From: Parietichytrium sp. I65-24A
Lineage: Eukaryota > Sar > Bigyra > Thraustochytrida > Thraustochytriidae
NCBI GenBank assembly: GCA_012862575.1
Contig: BLSF01000029.1
Location: forward strand, 459,756-523,755
Direction: 5' to 3'
Length of the DNA: 64,000 nt
How positions within the stretch are numbered: position 1 is the first letter of the stretch; each line of letters opens with the position of its first letter. The position numbers and the translations under genes are program-made. Under the pieces are notes generated by a model. It saw only the letters and a program-made list of their open reading frames with translations. It searched no databases and had not been told where the DNA came from. Below are positions 31,813 to 41,080 of this stretch, piece by piece.

Positions 31813-32877
31813 ATGTCCCAGGAAAGTATGTCAGAGCTGCAGCACAAGATCAAAGAGCTGGCGAAGAACAGCGGCCTCGGCAGCGAGGAGCTGGCGCGGA
31901 GGATCCAGCAACTCTACGATGCGGAGCGAAGAACGAACCGTTCCTCGCAGAACGGAGCTGGAGCTGGAGACGGAGATGTGAATGTGAATGTGAATGTGAA
32001 TGGGAATGTGAATGTGAATGTGAATGGAAATGTGAATGGAAATGGAGATGGAGATGGAGATGGAAACTGCGCAATGGGGTCCGAAAGTGCTGTCAAATTG
32101 CCGCTGGCCGGCTGCTCGCATTACGTTCGGAGCTGCGATATGGTAGCCGCATGCTGCGGCAGGCAGGTGAAATGCAGGCTGTGCCATGATGAGCATTTCG
32201 CGGATCATGCGATTGACAGGCACGCGGTGTCGGAGATGGTGTGCAGATTGTGCGGGCTGCGGCAGCCCGTGGCGGATCGCTGCACCTCGGAGACGTGCGA
32301 GTTTAAAGGGACTTATTATTACTGCGGCGTTTGTCATCTGTGGAACGATGATCTCGGAAAACAGATTTTTCATTGCGAAAAGTGCGGGCTTTGCCGATTG
32401 GGCAGTGGCAAGGATTTTGCGCATTGCGAAAAGTGCAACTTGTGTTGGCCGGTGGGTAGCGGTCATAAATGCGCAGACTCGAACAATGACTGCAGCATTT
32501 GCGGGGAAGACCTTCACAGCTCCGTAAAACCCGTTACCACCTTGCGATGCGGGCATGGGCTCCACGCACCGTGCTACAATGACGCTCTCAAACAGCAGCT
32601 GTTCTCTTGCCCCATTTGTAGGAAAAGTTTCGACCCCGAATTTTACGATGTCGAGTATTTCGACCAACTTATCAGAGTGAATGAGATGCCCGAGGAGTAT
32701 AGAAATCTCACTGCCAAGATCAGTTGCAACGATTGCAACCAAACGAGCGAGGCACCCTTCCACTTTATAGGTCATCGCTGTACGCTTTGTGGCTCGATCA
32801 ATACGGTGTGCCTCGAACGGTACAATGCTGACGTGGATGTACGACCCGAAGCACTTGGCCGGGGAACTGAAAATTAG
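31813..32877 (+). CDS. RCHY1: CHY zinc finger, CTCHY and RING E3 ubiquitin ligase (RCHY1/Pirh2-like)
   Basis: 354 aa, no intron. An N-terminal helical segment is followed by a repeat-encoded Asn/Val/Gly/Asp tract (about 55-85). The CHY finger is at about 101-166 (CSHYVRSCDMVAACCGRQVKCRLCHDEHF, DRHAVSEMVCRLCG, C-x4-CEFKG), the CTCHY finger at about 167-225 (YYYCGVCHLWNDD, HCEKCGLCRLG, HCEKCNLCW), and the RING-H2 at about 227-269 (CSICGEDL, LRCGHGLHAPCY, FSCPICRKSF). A C-terminal zinc-ribbon-like pair CNDC...CTLC lies at about 306-330. This is the exact Pirh2/RCHY1 order (known in plants as MIEL/BRUTUS-type without the haemerythrin part). It acts as a RING E3 with a D/E-family E2; substrates cannot be inferred. 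All zinc ligands appear present. Confidence 0.94.
   Translation: MSQESMSELQHKIKELAKNSGLGSEELARRIQQLYDAERRTNRSSQNGAGAGDGDVNVNVNVNGNVNVNVNGNVNGNGDGDGDGNCAMGSESAVKLPLAGCSHYVRSCDMVAACCGRQVKCRLCHDEHFADHAIDRHAVSEMVCRLCGLRQPVADRCTSETCEFKGTYYYCGVCHLWNDDLGKQIFHCEKCGLCRLGSGKDFAHCEKCNLCWPVGSGHKCADSNNDCSICGEDLHSSVKPVTTLRCGHGLHAPCYNDALKQQLFSCPICRKSFDPEFYDVEYFDQLIRVNEMPEEYRNLTAKISCNDCNQTSEAPFHFIGHRCTLCGSINTVCLERYNADVDVRPEALGRGTEN
31978..32064 (+). repeat. In-frame GTGAAT hexanucleotide tract inside the RCHY1-like gene
   Basis: GTGAATGTGAAT repeats pass into GGAGAT repeats and encode alternating Asn-Val, Asn-Gly and Asp-Gly. The period is six, so length change keeps the frame. It lies in the linker before the CHY finger. 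Confidence 0.9.
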
Positions 32878-33812
32878 ACACTATGCCTTTTTTAAATATA
32901 TATGAACACACTTTTCTTTCACCAAAAAATGATCATGTCCTTCTTTAACTTTTTAACCCGCCGATGCAAACGGTGTTTCCTGCTTCACTTTGCGTAACTA
33001 TGTCCATCCAAGTCGGCAAACAGTGCAGAACCATCTTCTGGAGGCGAAAAGCGATCCAGGCGTGGACTGACTCTCTGCTGCTATTTCTTTGCGCCAGTCA
33101 CTTACTTTTCCTTTTGCAGTGCTTTCGCAGCTCGCGCGCCAAGTTATGCGAATCTAAGAGCCCAGGTATCCGCTCTCCGCTAGCTAGGAGAATTCCGAAA
33201 AGCACTGCCTCCCTAAAGTAGACTGCTCTGATCGTAACGAGGCTCCTTAGCATGCTTGTCAGTGAAATCGACTTGACGAACATCGCAGTTGCAAAACAAT
33301 CCTTTGATTCTCCGCGATCTGAATGGTTTTGGCGTTCTCCGGCTAGCGAGAGGTTTACGACACCTCTGCGGAAACCCACAAAGCTCCAGGCGTCCTATCA
33401 GGAAATGTTTTTCTACTCGTAGAATTTGCATACAGAAATTGTGGCGCGTCACTTCACTTACCGGTACCTTGATGCCTTACTCGGTGCATAGAAGATAAGT
33501 CATGAGCTTTGGTATTATCCAGCGTCTTTCAAATCTTTAAACTGGCCTTTGCCAGAGAAATGGAAAGGCCCATGCAGCGAGCTAGGGCAAAGAAGGCGGG
33601 CATCGCAGAGTATGGGACCTCATACAAACAATGAAAGAATACAAATGTGATACATAGTCTTGGTACAATAATAATTCTGAATGAAAGTGGTCTTATGGCC
33701 GAAGAAACTTCAGTCCAGCATTTTAAAAGCCCCTGCAAATTCTTGTAACAGAGAGCGGGCAGGGAGCAAAGAGGTGGCGCACGAAACGAAGCGTCGTGAA
33801 GGTAATCCATCA
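32878..33812. other. Convergent spacer between RCHY1-like and myosin genes
   Basis: About 930 bp between two stop codons. An 85-aa plus frame (32964-33221) with one hydrophobic stretch is present but has no family signature. It presumably holds the two 3' UTRs. Confidence 0.5.
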
Positions 33813-36800
33813 TCACTCCACAAGCCCGGCCTGGTCTCGCTTCTCGTACTCTCTTATTTGAAGCAGGAACCTCTTCTCAAAGTCCCTGAGGACCTTGAGG
33901 TACCCAGCAGAATTCTTCAAGATAAACGCCTTCTCCTGGTTGGTTAAGTCTGACACCTCAAGGTCGATCCCGTTGAAGAGGACATCCTGGTCTGCCCCAG
34001 CTTCCAGCTGATGCTCAATACTCATGAGGTCGCTGTAGATTTTGTAATGTTCAACACTTATGGTCTTCTTTGATCTGGTTTGATCTTGAAGCTCTTGGAA
34101 CGAAGATTGCAGTTCCTTCAGCTGCTCGGGCAAAAGTGGCGAGACACCCATGTTGGCTCTCAGGTTGAAAAAGTGCAACATTGGTGATGACCGAAAAATA
34201 GCGCGCTCAGTTCTGGCCAAATTGAGCAACTCGGCCATGAAGTGGTTCAGGTCCGGGAGCTGCGCCTTTGCACTTTCTCTGAGATCCGGGCTGGATTTTT
34301 TGTCTTCGGGGAAATCAGGAATCCTGACATGCAGGATCTTCTTCCTCTTCAACTCATCCTGGACCATCGAGTGAAGGCGCATGAAGCTCTGGAAGGGGAA
34401 ATCTACGGACCAGTACTTGAGCTCAGACTTGCCGTTCCCGCTTGGCTCAAAGACGCATCTATACGCAAAGTAAAACTGACGAGAGTCTGTATGCTTGTTG
34501 TATCTTGGTCGACGGATGAGCTCCCCTTGATGAACAGTGAGCTTTCCCACGTCCAGATTGATCGTGTAAGGGAACCACGATTCCAGCGCGGGGTCTTGAC
34601 GATCTTCCACATCAGGCTCCAACAGCGGGGTCAGCTGCTCCACCACGCTGCCATTCTCATAGATCTCGCGTTTACACTGGTGGCACGTAATAGTATCTGC
34701 AATTTCCTCCACTAAATGATTGACAGCCCGACATTCGGAACACATAACCCTCCGATCGTACGACTCCTCGCCGTATATGGCCACCTGCTGCTGGGCATAC
34801 TCGATTTCGTCCGAGACCTGCTGCGGAAGAGCCCTACGAAACTCCTTCTTGTCGATCAATGAGTCGTTCAGGAGTTGATTGTACTCCTCCATCGCAGTGC
34901 TATTCAACTTTCCTTTCTCATAGTCACGCATTCGTTGGACCTCGTCTCGCCACAGAGCCCGCGCATCGTGTAGCGCACGGCCCCAATGATTGCACTCCTC
35001 GATGTTGTCAAACTGCAAGATTGGGCTGGACCCGTCGATGTGTTTGAGCTCAATTATGCATTTCGGATCGAGAACTTTCTCTCGATTCGACGCCATCAGC
35101 CGCGGGTGGTTCTCCACGCGGTCAAACCGTAGCAATTCGCGCACCTTTTGGATCTGCACAGTCCCGAGCCTATCCACTCCAACTAGTTTATTGGTGGAAG
35201 GATCGATGGTGCTTCCCTTGTAGTAACTGAGTAGAAACCCGCGCAGCGTCACAAAACATTGCGTCCACTCCAAAGGGCCGTTGTTGACCGCAGGGGAGCC
35301 ATGCGAAGCGGAATTTCTAGCGCGATTTGTGCCTATCCCCAAAAGGCAAGCAAGGCGACTGCTCGCGCGCTGTGGTGAGCCTGGTTGCTGCTTTGGAATC
35401 CGCCGGCCGGAACGAGCGTTGTTTGCGCCTTTCTTCTTCGAGCGCCGGGGCATGGGCGGATCGGAATCTTTGGCGACCCATACATGCTCAGAAGAAATCG
35501 TCACGCCAAGATTGGACACTTCCAGCGACGCTGCACCGGGCTTGGATGAACCTGGGCGAACATAAGAGCGACGGATACTTGCCGTACTCGCTGCAAGCGT
35601 TTTTCGTATACTCTTGTTGACAGACTTGGAGATCACCTGAATCTCCTTCACGAGATTCTGCAAATCTGCGCCCTGCGATTGGCGGTACTCTCTGTCGATC
35701 GCGTCCCTCTCGAGAGGAGGTCCGTCATCCATGGCCTCCATGTGCTCGTCTGTGATATAGGTCTCAAACTCCTCAATGTGTGCTTCTGGGTTGAATCTGA
35801 GAGTCTTCCTCTCGCGCTCCTTTTGACGAAGGTATCCGTCCTTGCCGCCGCATCGATCGATTGTAGCCCTGGTCTCGGCTGCTTCCGCTTTGCGCGCAGC
35901 TTTCTCCGCCTTCTCCGTCTCCGCCCGATAATTCTTGGCCTCCTCGCGTTCCCGCGTGGCATCTCTTGCTGCCTTCTCGCGTTCTTCAGCGAGCTTTGCG
36001 AGCCGGGCTTGCTCCAAGGCGAGGGTTTCGGCGTCTCGAGCTCTTTTGCGCTCAGCTTCTTCCAGCTTCTTCTGTTGTTCCTTTTGCTTCCGACGTGCCT
36101 CCCGAAGCATTGCCTTCTGCTCTTCCTCTTCTCGCTGTCGTTTCTCTTCGCGAAGTCGAGCAAGTTCTGCCTTGTTTCGCATTTCGACCAGTTTGCGACG
36201 AGCAATTCTTTGGAGAACAGTAGCCGCACCATTGCGCTCCCTCGCGTTGGACAAGAGTGCTTGGAACTTGCTGACAGCCAGCGCTTTTGTGAATCCTCTC
36301 CTCCAAAAGTACCTCGCAAAATGGTGGCGGTACAGCTTGATTCGCTCCTTCTTTAGGCCATTACCCGAGGAAGATTCGTCCAGAAGGACTGACAACTTTT
36401 CCAGCTCCCCTGTCTTGAAGAAGACCTTGGTCAAACCGAGCTTGTATGTAGAGGGATCGACTTCGTAGGACAAAAAGAGAGAATGCACGAAGGCTTTTGT
36501 GAAGGCAGAAGGATCACGCCGCCTCAAACCTTGCCAACCCTTGGTTGCATCTTTGGGCAACGCCTCCAAAAAATTCTCGGTGACGGAAAAGAGGGGTAAG
36601 CGCGTCGGGAAGCCTCCTTTGAGGACCTGTGTGGTCTGCGGAATACACAGGTTCTCAAGCTGATGGGTGACGTATTCATCGTCAAACCACTTGTCGTCGT
36701 CCTCACGCACCATGAGCGGGTTAGGCTTGACGCATCGGATGAAACAGCATCTTGTCTTGTCCAGCGTATTGATGAGCTTGTCGATTTGGGTTTTGAACTT

Positions 36801-38831
36801 GGAGATTACCGACTTGTTGACCGCTCTGGCAGTCTTGCGAGCATTGGTGAGCTGGGCGCTCTGAGTTTTGGGAGCGGGGTCGTCATTTGCAAACAATGCG
36901 CAAGCGAGGGAATTACTCGAGCCCAGGAACAACTCGTCCACTTCGTGTGGGACGTTGTCCAAGTTTTTGTCCAGAAATGCGCCAATTGTGTACTTGACTT
37001 CACCGGCAAAGTGCTTGACAATAAAGTTTCGGTTTGAGTCCTTTGGATGCGGAGTGGGAAAGAAGGGATGGTTCTGAAATGTTTTGTGAATGGCGCTAAG
37101 CATCTTGGAGTCATGCGATCTGACGTTCTTGCCCTCGGCATCAATAATGCCGAGAATACCTAACTTCAAGTTGATGCTCTGTGGCTTGTCCGACGTTCCG
37201 CGCAGTAACTCCATGCACCTGATATTGTCCGTCGCGTCTACCTCGAATGCCTGGTCCAGTAAAATCCCTTCTTTCTTGAATAGCTCGGCCTCTGCTTCAA
37301 AAATCTGCTTGTAAAACGACAACTGAAGCGCTTCATTGGCGTAGTTGATCAAGAGTTGCTCAAAGTCGTTGAACGAAAAGCATTCAAATCCAAAAATATC
37401 GAGAACCCCAACGAAGTGGTGCGTTTTGGAAGAGTTGCCTAGGCTTGCCGAAATAGCTTTTATCAGCCAATCGAACAGGCGAACGTAAAGAGTTTTTACC
37501 ACTCCGTCAACAGCCTCCTTCGCACCCTGCGCATCGCGTCTGGAAATGATCTCCTCCTTCATGGCAATTCTTTTGTGCTCCACAAATAGGCCCAGAAGCT
37601 TTTTGGACTTGACACCGAGCAAACGAGATGCGATTTCCAGGGGCTCGGGGTCAGAAGGTTTGGCCACACTGCCTTCTGAAGTGGACGAGTCGTTCTGGAA
37701 CTCGATGTTACCGAGATGAAGCAGTGCAGCTAAGATGCTAAAAAGCTTTCGCTGATCAACAGTGGTTTCGGAAGCTTTGGGAATCCCGACCTGGTCAAGG
37801 GCCGAGCACAGCTCCTTGTAATAAGACTTGTCGTGAGCTTCCAGTCGTTTCAAGCTCAAGCGTAGGCTCTTGTTGCGCTTGTTTGGCGCGCCTTTTCTAC
37901 CTGCTACTGGTTCGATCTCGCGCTTGGTCGGCATAAGGTATTTGAAAGGGCGATCCAACATGAGATCCGCGCGGAGAGTCTTTGAGGCACCAGACACGAG
38001 GTGATAAAAGACGTGATACCCGCGTTCACCCTCGCCATGTGAAGTAATTCGCGACCTCTCCAAAAGGTAGGTTTCCACGCTGGCGCCACAGATGACCAAG
38101 GTCTTGACCCCGTTCTTCTTGGTCCGGGAAAAATGAAGTTTCATGAATTTCCCAAAGCGAGAGGAGTTGTGGTTTCGTTTCGTTGCGGCATTTCCGAAAG
38201 CTTCAAGAATCGGATTCGATTGCAAAAGCCTACGGTCGAGGTCCGAGACGGAGCTCGCATCCGGATCCACGCACCGGTTCACGAGGTGATTAAGCACCAT
38301 CTTTGAGGACTCTGTCTTTCCCGCGCCTGACTCCCCACTCACCAAGATGCTTTGATCGATCGGGACGTCTTTCTCTTTTCGACTGCTCGCAAATGTCATT
38401 TGCTGCAAGGCAGACTCGGCCATGGCATAAGGGTGGGGGTGTGCGACGGCATTCCTTTTCCCCAGAGTGTCGGGCATCTTGTCCTTCACGTCTTTGAGAG
38501 GGTTCACCGCAACGAGAACGTTCCCGCCCAGGAATGTGTAAGGCTGATTGTCCAAAGACCTCTCTTTGAGATTGTGCAAAATGCCAGGCAAATGTAGCTG
38601 CCGAAGGCTAGTCATGTCAGGCTCAACCGTCAGATTTGCTTTCAGAACGGGGATGTCCAGCCTTTCGAGATCCAGCGAAAATGTTTTCCCCGTCTCCAAA
38701 ACGCGGATTTCCAGCATGCTTCTAACCCGGGTCATCACTTCGCTCAGGCGAAAGATGCCCTTCTCCTTTACCCATAGCCTCGTGCCTCTTTTGACACCAT
38801 CCGCGCCGTCCATGTCTTCCTCCGTCAGCAT
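33813..38831 (-). CDS. Unconventional myosin with PH and PX tail domains
   Basis: 1672 aa. The motor (about 75-820) has the P-loop GESGAGKT (166-173), switch I NHNSSRFGK (220-228), switch II DIFGFE (478-483), the relay/actin-binding IRCVKPNP block and the converter KVFFKTGELEKL. One or two IQ-like segments follow (ATVLQRIARRKLVEMRNK), then a highly charged Glu/Arg/Lys helix of about 150 residues, probably a single alpha-helix or coiled coil. The tail has a PH-like domain (about 1190-1300, EWTQCFVTLRGFLLSYYKGS ... IEECNHWGRALHDARALW), a paired CxxC zinc module (CSEC...CHQC, near 1370) and a PX domain (about 1420-1550, YFAYRCVFEPSG, WSVDFPFQSFMRLHSMV, PDFPEDKK). PH and PX both bind phosphoinositides, so it is probably an endosome- or membrane-linked motor. 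An alternative start is the Met at 38813. PX-tailed myosins are known from stramenopile lineages; the class number is unresolved here. Confidence 0.92.
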   Translation of the reverse strand: MLTEEDMDGADGVKRGTRLWVKEKGIFRLSEVMTRVRSMLEIRVLETGKTFSLDLERLDIPVLKANLTVEPDMTSLRQLHLPGILHNLKERSLDNQPYTFLGGNVLVAVNPLKDVKDKMPDTLGKRNAVAHPHPYAMAESALQQMTFASSRKEKDVPIDQSILVSGESGAGKTESSKMVLNHLVNRCVDPDASSVSDLDRRLLQSNPILEAFGNAATKRNHNSSRFGKFMKLHFSRTKKNGVKTLVICGASVETYLLERSRITSHGEGERGYHVFYHLVSGASKTLRADLMLDRPFKYLMPTKREIEPVAGRKGAPNKRNKSLRLSLKRLEAHDKSYYKELCSALDQVGIPKASETTVDQRKLFSILAALLHLGNIEFQNDSSTSEGSVAKPSDPEPLEIASRLLGVKSKKLLGLFVEHKRIAMKEEIISRRDAQGAKEAVDGVVKTLYVRLFDWLIKAISASLGNSSKTHHFVGVLDIFGFECFSFNDFEQLLINYANEALQLSFYKQIFEAEAELFKKEGILLDQAFEVDATDNIRCMELLRGTSDKPQSINLKLGILGIIDAEGKNVRSHDSKMLSAIHKTFQNHPFFPTPHPKDSNRNFIVKHFAGEVKYTIGAFLDKNLDNVPHEVDELFLGSSNSLACALFANDDPAPKTQSAQLTNARKTARAVNKSVISKFKTQIDKLINTLDKTRCCFIRCVKPNPLMVREDDDKWFDDEYVTHQLENLCIPQTTQVLKGGFPTRLPLFSVTENFLEALPKDATKGWQGLRRRDPSAFTKAFVHSLFLSYEVDPSTYKLGLTKVFFKTGELEKLSVLLDESSSGNGLKKERIKLYRHHFARYFWRRGFTKALAVSKFQALLSNARERNGAATVLQRIARRKLVEMRNKAELARLREEKRQREEEEQKAMLREARRKQKEQQKKLEEAERKRARDAETLALEQARLAKLAEEREKAARDATREREEAKNYRAETEKAEKAARKAEAAETRATIDRCGGKDGYLRQKERERKTLRFNPEAHIEEFETYITDEHMEAMDDGPPLERDAIDREYRQSQGADLQNLVKEIQVISKSVNKSIRKTLAASTASIRRSYVRPGSSKPGAASLEVSNLGVTISSEHVWVAKDSDPPMPRRSKKKGANNARSGRRIPKQQPGSPQRASSRLACLLGIGTNRARNSASHGSPAVNNGPLEWTQCFVTLRGFLLSYYKGSTIDPSTNKLVGVDRLGTVQIQKVRELLRFDRVENHPRLMASNREKVLDPKCIIELKHIDGSSPILQFDNIEECNHWGRALHDARALWRDEVQRMRDYEKGKLNSTAMEEYNQLLNDSLIDKKEFRRALPQQVSDEIEYAQQQVAIYGEESYDRRVMCSECRAVNHLVEEIADTITCHQCKREIYENGSVVEQLTPLLEPDVEDRQDPALESWFPYTINLDVGKLTVHQGELIRRPRYNKHTDSRQFYFAYRCVFEPSGNGKSELKYWSVDFPFQSFMRLHSMVQDELKRKKILHVRIPDFPEDKKSSPDLRESAKAQLPDLNHFMAELLNLARTERAIFRSSPMLHFFNLRANMGVSPLLPEQLKELQSSFQELQDQTRSKKTISVEHYKIYSDLMSIEHQLEAGADQDVLFNGIDLEVSDLTNQEKAFILKNSAGYLKVLRDFEKRFLLQIREYEKRDQAGLVE

Positions 38832-39309
38832 CTACGTAGTGTGCCCCACAACCCTTGCTGCTCGCATCCGACACGGAAATTCGCCGTTCTATACACAAGC
38901 CGCGATGCGAGTCTCACACACAATAATTTGTGGCAACTGGTCGGCCAACCAAAAAGCAATCAAACCAAAGAACCGAACCCAGTCAACCAACTACCAATCG
39001 AACCAGCCCACAATTCGATCTTGCAGCTCAGCCCGAGCCAAACAACCAAATTTCTCAACGACCCAACCTCACACAACGATCAAAAGAGAGAAAGAGATAA
39101 AGAGATAAAGAGAGAAAGGATCAAATTACGAACCTATCAACCCTTGACGATCTCCCTCTCTCGCACAGTTCTTCCCTTGTCGTCCAGCTGACACCCGGCG
39201 TTCCCCGGACCATACGCGCGCGCTACTGCGCCAGCTACCCGCCCGCGTACTCTGCGTGTACCTCGGCTGTGAATCTCAGAAATCTGAGGTGCGCACACTC
39301 TTCGCAGGT

Positions 39310-39324
39310 ACTGACTGTGAGTAC
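39310..39324 (+). promoter_or_regulatory. Recurrent spacer motif ACTGACTGTGAGTAC (representative copy)
   Basis: Near-identical copies on either strand at 11421-11437, 12520-12536, 39310-39324, 53184-53198 and 55144-55158, with partial copies at 1415-1427, 2271-2284 and 47135-47150. All are in intergenic DNA, several 200-480 bp upstream of a start codon. It contains a GTACT/AGTAC palindromic half. Function is unknown; it could be a regulatory site or a remnant of a dispersed repeat. Confidence 0.4.
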
Positions 39325-40420
39325 TCTTCTTCTCTCTCTCTGTTTCTCTCTCTCTGTCTCTCGTGTCTCTTTCCGTGCGTGCCCACGCCCTCTTTTCATC
39401 CACTAAGAGTATCTACGCTGTGATAGTCTCCTTGCCTCCTCCCGGGCTGGTCGTACCGTTTTGGGTATATGCGTTGATACGATGGCTGGGTAGGGTCGGA
39501 TATGGTCGGTGCTAGAGAAGGTGGGAGCAGTAGGAGAGGAGTGGGAGACGCTAAGGACTTCCCTCCTTCGCTAGCGGCGGTGTAGGAAGATGGAAAGTGC
39601 TAAGGTTTAATGTGGCGGAGGAGTAGCGGGCGGGTGTAGGAGTGCTAGCGGTGGTAGTGAGTGTGTATGATGTGTGCATCGATGATACTATCTGATGATA
39701 GTAGTGGTTGTGCAATAAGAGGCGGCAGTAGAGTTTTCAGTAGACTCGGGTCAGTTTTCCAAGAACACGTTTCATGGACACAGATCATGATCTCAGCTAT
39801 CTCAGCAACAGAACAGAAAGTTGACTGTGAATAACTTACTGTGAATGAGAAGGGCTTCTTCCTACACTGTCTTCTGAGCATGGATGTTCGCGCTGTGTTG
39901 ATTGACTGATTTTTGCAACATAGTAAAACCTTAAAGGCACACTTGGAAGGGAAGCGGATTGCATCTCGCAAGCAACTTTGCTGCCAGGTCGATTGATTTG
40001 GCACCTCCTCCGCTCAATGTGCTCAACGCGCATATCGCTCTCCGTTTCGCAGTGATTGCACTGACATGGAATGGAAAGAGTATCTCAGTCGGTCGGTGAC
40101 TGTCTGCGAACACATTTCAATGGTTTCGCAATGTTGCTGACTCAAAGAAATGTTCATTCATTCACATTGAACATCATTGAACCACCAATCAATATTGATC
40201 AATGAACATGCATGCATCTTTCAATCAATCAACAGTTGCAGAATGTTGCCTCAGCACGGATACAAGTTAGCTACCTCTAGTACTGTGCACGTGCACTCTT
40301 CAGTATCTGTCAGTGCGAATTGTTGAGTCTTCAGAATTCAGAATTTCAGAAAAAAAAGAGAGACCAAAAATGTCACATTTGTCACCTGTGGCTCATGGCA
40401 TCTCATGATATCTCATGGCA

Positions 40421-40444
40421 AGCCAGCCAGCCAGCCAGCCAGCC
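40421..40444. repeat. AGCC tetranucleotide microsatellite
   Basis: Six consecutive AGCC units in the myosin-ODAD3 spacer. Confidence 0.85.
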
Positions 40445-41080
40445 ACACAGGTTCAAAGCGTTCTGACATGGACATTGACATTGACTGTGAATACTGAGCA
40501 CCACACGAAAGACTTTGGAAACAGACCTTACTCAGTAACCATATCATCAATCATTCCAAACTCCAGCAACTCCAGCATGTTCCAGCCTTTTCGAGCGTTT
40601 CCAAGATATGTTTTTGGGTCTGCTAATTGGCGCGAGGAGGGCGAGGAGGGCGAGCTCGCAACAAAGGTGCTGCAGCACGCAGTCCCGCACAGACGCGGCG
40701 CGGCCAATGTGGACACGCGACTGTCCCTACTAGCTAGCTATTAGTAGCTACTGAATCCGCGGCAGAAGCATGCACTACAAAGTAGGGTGGAACGTTGTTG
40801 CAAGACTCTGTGCTGACAGTAGCGCTGTGTACTACGTGCATAGCTGACATTATGGCTCATAGCTAGTAGTAGAGGAAATTTCATCATGGCTGAAAAACAT
40901 ACCTGCAGCTTCTTGGTTGAACAGACAAAATCACTTTGGAACGGCAAATAAAAGCTGTCTCTTTGATTGGAAAAGGAGCTTCGAGAAAAAGGAGAGGAGC
41001 CGGGATCCGGTGCATTACAAAATCCAACATGAGTTTATTCATCAAAAGGCAACAGAATAGGTATTAGACAATGCGGCCAG

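Larger units (their letters stand above)
38832..41080. other. Spacer between myosin and ODAD3 genes
   Basis: 2.2 kb, no recognisable gene. It carries the motif ACTGACTGTGAGTAC at 39310-39324 (480 bp upstream of the myosin ATG), CT-rich tracts (39325-39370), a purine-biased GGGTAGG-type stretch (39450-39650) and an AGCC tetranucleotide run (40421-40444). Confidence 0.55.

Noticed and set aside
31831-32775. 314-aa frame antisense to the RCHY1-like gene
   Set aside because: It is a shadow of a gene whose zinc fingers are fully explained on the plus strand; the translated sequence has no domain.
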